Below are positions 1-6,167 of a stretch of 6,824 nt of DNA, piece after piece. The DNA is taken from NCBI GenBank assembly GCA_030671645.1, contig DAOVHV010000055.1, forward strand, positions 1 to 6,824, written 5' to 3'. Position 1 is the stretch's first letter; every line of letters begins with the position of its first letter. A model generated the notes under the pieces. The model made no database searches, was not told the DNA's origin, and was given only the letters and a program-made list of their open reading frames with translations. Source of the stretch: a bacterium (GTDB lineage Bacteria; Bipolaricaulota; Bipolaricaulia; UBA7950; UBA9294). Made by a program: the position numbers and the translations under genes.

Positions 1-182
1 CCCAGTTCCGCACGCACGAGCCATTTCCGCTCCGATGGACGTTCGCGCCCGAGTTCTCATTGGGAATGACGCTCGATTTCGGCAACGGTAGACCCGATCC
101 ACTGATTTACGATCCAGCCACGTTGTGGTTGTTGGTGGGCTTGGGTGTGGCCGCACTGATCGCTTTCCTGCCAAGGCAGTAG
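1..182 (+). CDS. C-terminal end of an unrecognised gene with a terminal membrane helix
   Basis: An open frame enters from the left edge (first full codon at base 3) and runs 59 codons to a TAG at 180-182. The first 40 or so residues are polar to mixed, with several Pro, Phe and Arg. They are followed by a strongly hydrophobic stretch (LWLLVGLGVAALIAFL, about residues 41-56 of the visible part) and a short basic end, PRQ. That pattern fits a single C-terminal membrane anchor, or the last helix of a polytopic membrane protein. The frame has no stop from the window edge and is on the same strand as the downstream sigma gene, but the 230-base gap with its own promoter argues against one operon. 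I do not recognise the family. The fragment is short, so chance openness cannot be fully excluded. Confidence 0.5.
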   Translation, partial: QFRTHEPFPLRWTFAPEFSLGMTLDFGNGRPDPLIYDPATLWLLVGLGVAALIAFLPRQ

Positions 183-215
183 TCGCACCCCTGTATGCCT
201 TCCCTCCTCGCAATC

Positions 216-250
216 CGTCCCCTTAACTGCTAATAGGGACGTTTGACCTC
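216..250 (+). terminator. possible terminator of the upstream gene
   Basis: CGTCCC (216-221) and GGGACG (236-241) are perfect 6-base inverted arms around a 14-base loop, starting 33 bases after the upstream stop codon. The 3' arm is followed by TTTGACCTC, only a weak T tract. The position suits a terminator for the gene ending at 182. The short stem, long loop and poor T run make it weak. It could instead be an operator-like inverted repeat just upstream of the sigma promoter. Confidence 0.3.
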
Positions 251-279
251 TTCAATTAGCGATCCGGTTGTGCTATACT
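251..279 (+). promoter_or_regulatory. extended -10 promoter for the sigma-factor gene
   Basis: TATACT at 274-279 matches the sigma-70 -10 consensus in five of six bases. It is preceded by TG one base upstream (TGC-TATACT, 271-279), the classic extended -10 form. The -35 at 17-base spacing is poor (TTCAAT, 251-256, three of six), as is usual where an extended -10 compensates. A better TTGACC lies at 243-248 but is 25 bases away, too far. The predicted transcript start is near 286, giving a leader of about 127 nt. The assignment rests on motif matching only. Confidence 0.55.
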
Positions 280-343
280 GAACGCCGCAAGACTTGGGCA
301 ATTGAAGACGACAGAGGCATAAGGCAACTAGAATGTCTCAATG

Positions 344-371
344 ATCGGAGGACCCAGCCAGGTCGTCCGAT
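344..371 (+). promoter_or_regulatory. leader hairpin upstream of the sigma-factor gene
   Basis: The arms ATCGGAGGACC (344-354) and GGTCGTCCGAT (361-371) pair in ten of eleven positions, with one G-G mismatch, around the loop CAGCCA. It is the most stable visible structure in the 5' leader and ends 32 bases before the AGGAG ribosome site at 404-408. Bases 372-378 (TCTGTTT) are moderately T-rich, so it could work as an attenuator. It could equally stabilise the leader or be a protein or small-RNA target. The structure is seen; any function is inferred. Confidence 0.45.
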
Positions 372-412
372 TCTGTTTGGATGATTAGGCACACAACACA
401 TGCAGGAGTGGA

Positions 413-1354
413 ATGAAAGAATCCAGAGCAACAATCAACCTGAGCAAGAACCTGAGCAAAAAGCCGGAGGACAGACGGCGGCAATTGGCCGAGGAGCGTT
501 CTTCACGCTCTGACAATCCAATCCGTACGTATTTCGGCGAGATCAGCCGGGTTCCCTTGCTGACGCGTGAAGACGAGGTTCGTTTGTCGAAGCGCATCGA
601 AGCGGGCGATCAACGCGCCAAAGAGGAACTGGCCGAAGCCAATCTGCGTTTGGTCGTCTCCATAGCAAAGAAATACCGAGGATGCGGGCTTCCGTTCCTC
701 GATCTGATTCAAGAGGGCAACCTCGGTTTGATGAAGGCCATCGAGAAATTCGACTACACCAAAGGATATAAGTTTTCCACCTACGCAACTTGGTGGATCC
801 GTCAGGCCATCCTTCGTGCCATCACCAATCGCTCGCGGACCATTCGTGTTCCCACCCATATCAACGAACTCATTCGCAAGATTTACCAAGTCGAACGCAA
901 CTACCTCAAGGAGAATGGCGAATTGCCCACTCCAGAGAAACTGGCTGCCGAGCTTGAAACGACAATCGAGAACATCATCAAGGCCAAAAAGACGTCTCAA
1001 AGCATGACGTCGCTTGATATGCCGATCGGACATGACGACGATGGCTCGGTTCTCGGCGACTTCATCGAGGACGGCAGCGTGGAATCTCCGGAACGAGAAA
1101 CGTTCGAGCATCTGCTCGTTCAGGAGTTAGAGCGGGCCCTTGATGAGCGTCTAACCGATCGCGAAAAACGCATCCTCGAGCTACGTTATGGGCTCAAAGA
1201 CTACCAACCTAAGACACTCGATGAAGTCGGAATTGTATTCGGCATCAGCCGAGAGCGAGTGCGCCAGATTCAGAAGGAAGCGTTGTCCAAACTGCAGGAT
1301 TCCGATCTCAAACAGAAGCTAGAATGGTTCAAGCTGCTTTCCGAAGCCGCCTAG
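413..1354 (+). CDS. sigma-70 family RNA polymerase sigma factor (RpoD/RpoS-like, probably group 2)
   Basis: This is a primary-type sigma subunit that directs core RNA polymerase to promoters. It has 313 residues, far shorter than E. coli RpoD and close to RpoS. Region 1.1 is absent. Region 1.2 covers about 35-68 (NPIRTYFGEI, then LSKRIEAGD). Region 2 covers about 69-142, with signature DLIQEGNLGLMKAI (97-110) and -10 melting/recognition segment YATWWIRQAILRAI (124-137). Region 3 starts at RTIRVPTH (142-149), and the region 4.2 helix-turn-helix is near 267-295 (TLDEVGIVFGISRERVRQIQ). The Gln contacting -12 is kept (Q131), but the E. coli T440 position is Leu134. The His and Glu of region 3.0 that read extended -10 sites are kept (H149, E152). 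The tail lacks the group 1 HPSRS-type ending, so I favour a group 2 factor. The ATG at 413 has AGGAG at 404-408. No anti-sigma gene lies beside it. Confidence 0.95.
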   Translation: MKESRATINLSKNLSKKPEDRRRQLAEERSSRSDNPIRTYFGEISRVPLLTREDEVRLSKRIEAGDQRAKEELAEANLRLVVSIAKKYRGCGLPFLDLIQEGNLGLMKAIEKFDYTKGYKFSTYATWWIRQAILRAITNRSRTIRVPTHINELIRKIYQVERNYLKENGELPTPEKLAAELETTIENIIKAKKTSQSMTSLDMPIGHDDDGSVLGDFIEDGSVESPERETFEHLLVQELERALDERLTDREKRILELRYGLKDYQPKTLDEVGIVFGISRERVRQIQKEALSKLQDSDLKQKLEWFKLLSEAA

Positions 1355-1373
1355 AGGACGCGATCTAGTCGGC
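1346..1373. terminator. inverted repeat across two convergent stop codons, possible bidirectional terminator
   Basis: GCCGCCTAGA (1346-1355) and TCTAGTCGGC (1364-1373) form ten-base arms with one mismatch around the loop GGACGCGA. The sigma gene's TAG (1352-1354) lies in the left arm and the topA stop (1365-1367, complement) in the right arm, so either transcript would fold the same hairpin at its end. Neither side has a T tract, so it is not a classic intrinsic terminator. It may block 3' exonucleases or assist Rho-dependent ending. Confidence 0.4.
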
Positions 1374-3629
1374 ATCCGTTCCCGGCTCCTCTTGATGAGA
1401 GCAAGCTCTGTTGCTACAGGCAAGCTTGTCCGATTTCTCGATCAGGACACCCTCCTCACAGGCGGGGCAAACCTTTACCGGTTTGTCGTTGACGGCATAT
1501 CGGCAGTCGGGATACCGGTCGCAGCTATAGAACGTACGGCGGCGCTTGGTCGAGTACTTCTCCACCAACTCACCTTGCTTACAGGTCGGACACGGCACGC
1601 CAGTTGACACTGAAGCCGTCTTCCCGCATTCAGGGTCCGTACACTTGTAATAGCGGCCATAGCGGCCGGCTTTCAGTTCCATGGTCCCGCCGCAGGCCTC
1701 GCAAGGGATCGTCTGTTGCGCTGACGCTGCAGCCTCAGCGAGCGCATCGGCAACGGCAATTGACTGATCCTCGTACCGGGCCGCGATATCCGGAGGCAGG
1801 TTGACCGTGTTGTTGCAGTCAGGATATCGAGAACACCCGAGGAAGAATGATCCTTTCCAGAAACGCAAGTCCATCGGAGCACCGCATTTTTCGCACTCCA
1901 CATCCGCTTTGACACGGAACATCTTGTTGTTTCCCTCTTCGATTTGCTTTTCGAGATCGAGCAGCCGCGCCGAGAAGGGGCCGTAGAACTCGTCCAGCGC
2001 CGCTTGTCGCGACATATCTCCGTCCTCGATCTGGTCGAGATCCTCCTCCATATGGGCTGTGAACTGAGGATCGATCGTTTCGGCAAAGAACCGCTGCAGG
2101 AAATCGACCACCATCTGGCCAAGAAGAGTGGGGCGCAAGCTGCCGCCGTCGCGGACGGCATAGCCACGCTCCTGGATGACTGAGATGATCGACGCGTAGG
2201 TGCTCGGGCGCCCGATACCTTCCTTCTCCAGCAGGTTGATCAAGCCAGCTTCGGAATAGCGCCGAGCAGGTTCTGTGAACTTCTGCCGCGTTTCGATGTC
2301 CTCGATTGTCAGCGAATCGCCTGCATTCACGTTTCCCGGGATCACCTTCTCCTTGCCCCGAGCGGTCGGCATCATCTTGAGGAATCCGTCAAACTTGATC
2401 GTACTTCCGGCCGCTTCCAACACATACGGTCCGGCAGTTACAATGATCTTTCGTTGCTTGTACACGGCCGGTGTCATCTGCGTAGCCAGGAAGCGACGAT
2501 AGATCAAGCCGTACAGCTTCTGCTGATCCGGCGAAAGATGGGGCGAAACCGCGTCCGGGGAGCGATCCACTCCTGTCGGACGGAGCGCTTCATGCGCATC
2601 CTGAGACCCTCGTTTGTTCTTAAACACTCGCTCTTTCGGCTCGAGATAGGCCTCACCATAATTGTTTACAATGAGCTTGCGAGCGGCATCGACCGCTTCG
2701 GGTGAAACCCGCACCGAATCAGTACGCATGTAGGTGATCAAACCGACCGTTCCCTCACGAAGTGCAATTCCCTCGTAGAGTTCTTGGGCAATGCGCATCG
2801 TCCGCTTGGGGGAGAATCCCAACTGTGACGACGCCGATTGCTGCAGCGTACTGGTAATGAAGGGCGGAGACGGCTGTCGGCGACGCTCCTTCTCCTCGAC
2901 TTCAGCTACTGTGACATCCGAAGCTCGCATTTGCTCGACTACGTCCTGAGCTTCACGCTCGTTCTTGAGTTCGACCTTATCGCCGTCCTTCTTGGTTAAG
3001 GATGCGACAAACGACTCGCCGTTTCGGAGATGGGCGTCCACCTCCCAATATTCCTCAGGGGTAAACTGCGTGATTTGTGCCTCGCGATCACACAGAAATC
3101 GGAGAGCCACCGACTGAACGCGTCCGGCGGACAGTCCGGCGAAGCGGTTTCCGGCCAAGATCCGGGAAAGCAGTGGACTGACAAGGTATCCCACCAGGCG
3201 GTCGAGGATGCGTCGCGTTCGTTGCGCTTCCACCTTGGGGAGATCGATCTTGGACGCTCGGGTAAGCGCATCCAGAATCGCCGGTTTGGTGATCTCGTTG
3301 AAAACGAGCCGAGAAAACGCACTCTCGTCCTTGATCACTCGGTTGAGAATCGCATAGAGGTCATAGGCAATGGCCTCGCCTTCTCGATCATGGTCGGTGG
3401 CGAGGTAGACATGCTGCGCTTCCTTGGCTGCTTCTCGAAGCTTGGCCAGGTTCTTCGTTCGCCTCGTCTCGAGTTTTGGCTCGAATCCCTTTTCGATATT
3501 CACGCCCAAGTCATTCTTGGGAAGATCGCGAACGTGCCCTTGCGAAGAAAGGACTTGATAGTCCTTCCCGAGATACTGCCCGATGGTGCGCGCCTTGGTC
3601 GGCGATTCAACAATGATGAGGTTCTTCAA
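1365..3629 (-). CDS. topA: DNA topoisomerase I (type IA), complete
   Basis: It relaxes negatively supercoiled DNA by cutting one strand through a 5'-phosphotyrosine and passing the other. It has 754 residues. The TOPRIM domain opens with IIVESPTKA (E8) and carries the metal-binding acids of TDHDREGE (D79, D81, E83). GRVQSVAL lies at 169-176. The catalytic tyrosine is Y300 in TYMRTDS, with R302 beside it. EGIGRPSTYA (470-479) is the conserved core motif. The C-terminal part has four C4 zinc ribbons: C579/C582/C599/C605, C643/C646/C663/C668, C680/C683/C703/C709 and C721/C724/C738/C743. It is somewhat shorter than the 865-residue E. coli enzyme. The start is TTG: no ATG or GTG precedes it in frame, and AAGGAG lies nine bases upstream. 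The gene converges with the sigma gene and diverges from the tandem P-loop gene, so it is probably transcribed alone. Confidence 0.98.
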   Translation of the reverse strand: MKNLIIVESPTKARTIGQYLGKDYQVLSSQGHVRDLPKNDLGVNIEKGFEPKLETRRTKNLAKLREAAKEAQHVYLATDHDREGEAIAYDLYAILNRVIKDESAFSRLVFNEITKPAILDALTRASKIDLPKVEAQRTRRILDRLVGYLVSPLLSRILAGNRFAGLSAGRVQSVALRFLCDREAQITQFTPEEYWEVDAHLRNGESFVASLTKKDGDKVELKNEREAQDVVEQMRASDVTVAEVEEKERRRQPSPPFITSTLQQSASSQLGFSPKRTMRIAQELYEGIALREGTVGLITYMRTDSVRVSPEAVDAARKLIVNNYGEAYLEPKERVFKNKRGSQDAHEALRPTGVDRSPDAVSPHLSPDQQKLYGLIYRRFLATQMTPAVYKQRKIIVTAGPYVLEAAGSTIKFDGFLKMMPTARGKEKVIPGNVNAGDSLTIEDIETRQKFTEPARRYSEAGLINLLEKEGIGRPSTYASIISVIQERGYAVRDGGSLRPTLLGQMVVDFLQRFFAETIDPQFTAHMEEDLDQIEDGDMSRQAALDEFYGPFSARLLDLEKQIEEGNNKMFRVKADVECEKCGAPMDLRFWKGSFFLGCSRYPDCNNTVNLPPDIAARYEDQSIAVADALAEAAASAQQTIPCEACGGTMELKAGRYGRYYKCTDPECGKTASVSTGVPCPTCKQGELVEKYSTKRRRTFYSCDRYPDCRYAVNDKPVKVCPACEEGVLIEKSDKLACSNRACSHQEEPGTDAD

Positions 3630-3638
3630 TTCCGCAGG

Positions 3639-3644
3639 CTCCTT
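3639..3644 (-). promoter_or_regulatory. ribosome binding site that fixes the TTG start of topA
   Basis: AAGGAG on the minus strand sits nine bases before the TTG at 3629-3627. It is a near-perfect Shine-Dalgarno match. The protein read from this TTG starts KNLIIVESP after the initiator, exactly where type IA topoisomerases usually begin. Together these support the non-ATG start. Confidence 0.75.
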
Positions 3645-3665
3645 TCCAACTTTCCAAGGTGGCCC

Positions 3666-3694
3666 ATTATACAGAAGCGTGCCCGAAGTGCGAG
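3666..3694 (-). promoter_or_regulatory. probable topA promoter
   Basis: A perfect TATAAT reads on the minus strand at 3671-3666. At 17-base spacing the -35 is weak (CTCGCA, 3694-3689, three of six). The predicted start near 3659 leaves a 30-base leader that contains the AAGGAG site. Read on the plus strand, the same bases give TATACA (3668-3673), four of six to consensus with a poor TTCCAA 18 bases upstream. The tandem P-loop gene could therefore use an overlapping back-to-back promoter, but this is weak. Confidence 0.5.
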
Positions 3695-3757
3695 GAGTTC
3701 CGTCACAAGACGGTGTGAGACTGGTTATTACCCGAATGCCCCGGGTAGAATCGTGCC

Positions 3758-3762
3758 AGAGG
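3758..3762 (+). promoter_or_regulatory. ribosome binding site deciding the start of the tandem P-loop gene
   Basis: AGAGG ends six bases before the ATG at 3769. The frame is open upstream, with an in-frame ATG at 3736 and openness back into topA at 3583, but neither is preceded by a convincing Shine-Dalgarno sequence. The 3769 start puts the first beta strand and P-loop (NHVILEGLPAVGKS) right at the N-terminus, as usual for small P-loop kinases. Confidence 0.65.
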
Positions 3763-3768
3763 TGTTCG

Positions 3769-5082
3769 ATGAATCACGTCATCCTTGAAGGACTACCCGC
3801 CGTCGGCAAGAGCGAGACGCTGGAGCTGTTGGCGCGCTTCTATCCACATCAAGTCCGGGTTCTGCCCGAACTCGTGAAAACTGTCGTGCTGAACGAAGGC
3901 ATCGACTTGTTCAATGAGCGGCCCCGGCTGGCAGAAGCCATCCGCAAAGCACTTCCCGAGCGACACCGGCAGATCCGCGAGATACTTAACCAGGGATTGC
4001 TATGCTTGGAGGAATCGCATCTTGGAGTTCACTACGCTTATTCGGCAGCATTGGGCGATCGAGACTTTGTCGAGCTGTATCCAGCCATCGCGGATGTTCT
4101 GCCCTCACCCGATGCCTACCTCCGTATGGAGCTTCCCATCGCGGTCTCGCTGGATCGTCAGATGGCCCGTGGCACGGCTCGGTTCGATATCGATGGACCG
4201 GCTCTAGGAAGAATGCTCGCCGAGTTGGACCGCTGGCACGAAACACAAACCGCACCGTTGGTGCGTGTCAACGCAGATTGCTCGGTCAAGGACGTTCTCG
4301 CGAACATCGAAGATCTGCTGGAATTGCACTACGGCGCCTCTGCCTTGCCAAACGAACAAACGTTCGACGTGTTGCTGCTTCTAGGCCGTCCGGCCAGTGG
4401 GAAATCCGAATTCATCGACTTCATGACGCATATTTCGCCGGATCACCGTGCGCGCGAGTTCTTCATCGCTCCGTTCCAGATTATCGACGACTTCCCCATT
4501 CTCTGGGATCTGTTTCAGCAAGACGATGTCTGGGAGTCGGTTAGGCACGAACGCTTGTTTTCAAAACGGAGCGACGGCAACTACGCCGTGTGCGATGATT
4601 CAGTGTGGGGCTTCCTGATCGAGCAAATCAACCAACGCGTCCTCAAGAGCTTCAGTGTTGCGAAACCGAGCAGCCGAAAGACGCTGATCATCGAGTTCTC
4701 GCGAGGAGGTTCCTCGGGATACCTCGCCGCCTTGGAACGCCTTTCTCCGGAGATCTTGCGCCGTGCGGCCGCTCTGTATGTCTCGGTCTCGTTCGAGGAG
4801 TCCTGGCGGCGCAACATCGCTCGCTACGACGAGAAGACACGGGACGGAACCCTGACCCATTCGGTACCTCGTGAAGAAATGGAACGCACTTACGGGTCCG
4901 ATGATTGGCACACGCTCACGGAAGGCATCATCGGCACCCTGCGCGTCGGAGACATCGACGTTCCCTACGCCACCATGAATAACGAGCCGGAGTCCAAGGT
5001 TCCCGACGTTCTATCCGAACGATACCGCGCAGCGCTGGGTCCGCTGTATGCGCTGTGGAGAAAACGCCTGGGTAGCAGGTAG
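3769..5082 (+). CDS. tandem P-loop NTPase: two kinase-like domains in one 437-residue protein
   Basis: Two complete Walker A motifs are visible, GLPAVGKS (8-15) and GRPASGKS (206-213). Each follows a short hydrophobic strand (NHVILE; FDVLLLL). The first domain (about 1-190) resembles thymidylate or deoxynucleoside kinases: an acidic strand after the P-loop (RVLPELVK, E34), CLEESHLGVHYAYSA (79-93) where such kinases have an ERS/DRY segment, and an Arg-rich lid-like stretch (R130, R134, R138). The second domain (about 198-437) has IIDDFP (238-243), CDDSVW (275-280), a Walker B-like strand TLIIEFSRGG (305-314) and arginines R347, R348 and R352 after the strand ALYVSVS. I recall stand-alone proteins like the second domain annotated only as hypothetical. 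No signal peptide or membrane segment is seen, so it is probably cytoplasmic. Substrates are unknown; nucleoside, nucleotide or another small phosphoacceptor is an inference from the fold. The gene stands alone between divergent topA and the convergent dipeptidase gene. Confidence 0.85.
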   Translation: MNHVILEGLPAVGKSETLELLARFYPHQVRVLPELVKTVVLNEGIDLFNERPRLAEAIRKALPERHRQIREILNQGLLCLEESHLGVHYAYSAALGDRDFVELYPAIADVLPSPDAYLRMELPIAVSLDRQMARGTARFDIDGPALGRMLAELDRWHETQTAPLVRVNADCSVKDVLANIEDLLELHYGASALPNEQTFDVLLLLGRPASGKSEFIDFMTHISPDHRAREFFIAPFQIIDDFPILWDLFQQDDVWESVRHERLFSKRSDGNYAVCDDSVWGFLIEQINQRVLKSFSVAKPSSRKTLIIEFSRGGSSGYLAALERLSPEILRRAAALYVSVSFEESWRRNIARYDEKTRDGTLTHSVPREEMERTYGSDDWHTLTEGIIGTLRVGDIDVPYATMNNEPESKVPDVLSERYRAALGPLYALWRKRLGSR

Positions 5083-5117
5083 AAGCTCGGTGACGCCTAC
5101 GCAGTAGGTAGAAGCTC
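5077..5117. repeat. 12-base direct repeat across a convergent gene junction
   Basis: AGGTAGAAGCTC occurs at 5077-5088 and again at 5106-5117, 29 bases apart. The first copy contains the TAG stop of the tandem P-loop gene; the second lies in the last codons of the dipeptidase gene. Between them, CCTACGCAGTAGG (5096-5108) is a small palindrome with five-base arms that includes the dipeptidase stop. No T-rich terminator is seen in the 14-base gap between the stops. Confidence 0.6.
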
Positions 5118-6164
5118 AGAGAAGATGCGCAGGAAGTTCCGGTAGCAAACCTTCTCGACTTGCCGATCGGACAATCCTGCCTCACTTAGCAGAGGGATAA
5201 ATTTCGCGTAATCGGACACCGTTTCGATACCGACGGGGGTTTGCCCGATGCCGTCCAGGTCGCCTCCGAACCCGATGCAGTCCTCTCCGCCTACGTTGAC
5301 AGCGTGCAGAATGTGACGAGCGACCCAATCCAACTTGGGACGTGGGATGGCCAGCATCTGCTCGCGAAGCTTGCGCTTCTCCTCAGGGCTTGTCCCTCCT
5401 CGAATCCCGGCCTCATACAATGGCATGGCAGCAGCCGCAAAATCAGGATCGAGGAAGGCCGGCGAGAGATTAATGCCCATGACTCCGCCACGACCAGCCA
5501 GTGTGCGAATCATCTCGTCGGTCAGATTACGCGAACTCGGACATAGAGCGCGACAATCGGAATGCGTAGCCACGAACGGTTTCTCCGACAAATGAACGAC
5601 CTCTTCAAAGGCAGCATCCGACAGATGAGACACATCGACCACGATTCCCAGCTCCTCGCAGAGACCGAGCAAACGTTTGCCCTGTTTTGTCAACGGCGTA
5701 TTGCTGCCGAAGGCCGTGCCGGAAAAGGCGTTGTCTTGCCAAGCGAAGATGAGGCTTCGCACACCCCGTTCGTAGAACTGGCGAACGGTCTCGGCCTCCT
5801 TTCCCAGCGGATCCGCTCCCTCAAGGCTGAGAATGCCTGCTCGTGGTCCCCCCGCGAACGTCTCTTGGAGTTCGTTGCTCGTGCGAATAATCCGAAGCTC
5901 TCCTTCAGTGGAAGCCGCCATTTCAACCACGGTATCGATCATCTGGCATGCACGCTCGAATTCGGTACCTGGATGATGTGAACCCAGCACGAAACAGGCA
6001 AAGATCTGCACACGAACGTCGGCCTGGATCATCTCCGGGAAGGAGATGTGCTTGGCGCCGCCGGGACGGAGAAAATTCTCCCCGGCGTCCAACACCTTCA
6101 TGACTGTGTCGCAGTGCGCATCGAAGAAGCCCGGATTCAGCGCGCCCTCACGTTCGGTACTCAT
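5097..6164 (-). CDS. membrane dipeptidase family (peptidase M19) zinc hydrolase
   Basis: This is a 355-residue TIM-barrel metallohydrolase of the renal-dipeptidase family, which cleaves dipeptides and often tolerates a D-residue at the C-terminal position. The expected two-zinc ligands are present in order: DAHCDT (H17, D19), LSLEGADPL (bridging E115), VDVSHLSD (H180) and ATHSDCRAL (H201, with R205 as the likely substrate-carboxylate arginine). GGDLDG (300-305) carries the conserved late Asp. At the position of human DPEP1 His152 the sequence reads FAWQDN (W142), so that His is not kept. No signal peptide or lipobox is visible, so a cytoplasmic location is likely despite the family name. The ATG is three bases after the ridA stop and has no clear Shine-Dalgarno sequence, so translation probably depends on coupling with ridA. 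It is the last gene of the visible operon. The exact substrate is unknown. Confidence 0.93.
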   Translation of the reverse strand: MSTEREGALNPGFFDAHCDTVMKVLDAGENFLRPGGAKHISFPEMIQADVRVQIFACFVLGSHHPGTEFERACQMIDTVVEMAASTEGELRIIRTSNELQETFAGGPRAGILSLEGADPLGKEAETVRQFYERGVRSLIFAWQDNAFSGTAFGSNTPLTKQGKRLLGLCEELGIVVDVSHLSDAAFEEVVHLSEKPFVATHSDCRALCPSSRNLTDEMIRTLAGRGGVMGINLSPAFLDPDFAAAAMPLYEAGIRGGTSPEEKRKLREQMLAIPRPKLDWVARHILHAVNVGGEDCIGFGGDLDGIGQTPVGIETVSDYAKFIPLLSEAGLSDRQVEKVCYRNFLRIFSELLPTA

Positions 6165-6167
6165 CGA

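Noticed and set aside
243..279. TTGACC (243-248) as the -35 partner of TATACT
   Set aside because: The spacer would be 25 bases, well outside the 16-18 range; the extended -10 explains the promoter better.
503..1111. 202-codon minus-strand frame inside the sigma gene
   Set aside because: It is opposite the conserved regions 2 to 3 of the sigma factor and is explained by the codon pattern of the true gene.
3583..3768. N-terminal extension of the tandem P-loop protein (open frame back to 3583, also ATG at 3736)
   Set aside because: The long form overlaps the start of topA on the other strand and adds sequence unlike a kinase N-terminus. Only the ATG at 3769 has a good ribosome site (AGAGG, six-base spacing).
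3030..3788. 252-codon plus-strand frame antisense to topA
   Set aside because: It lies almost wholly opposite the clearly real topA, shows no domain or ribosome site, and is a typical antisense shadow of a GC-rich gene.
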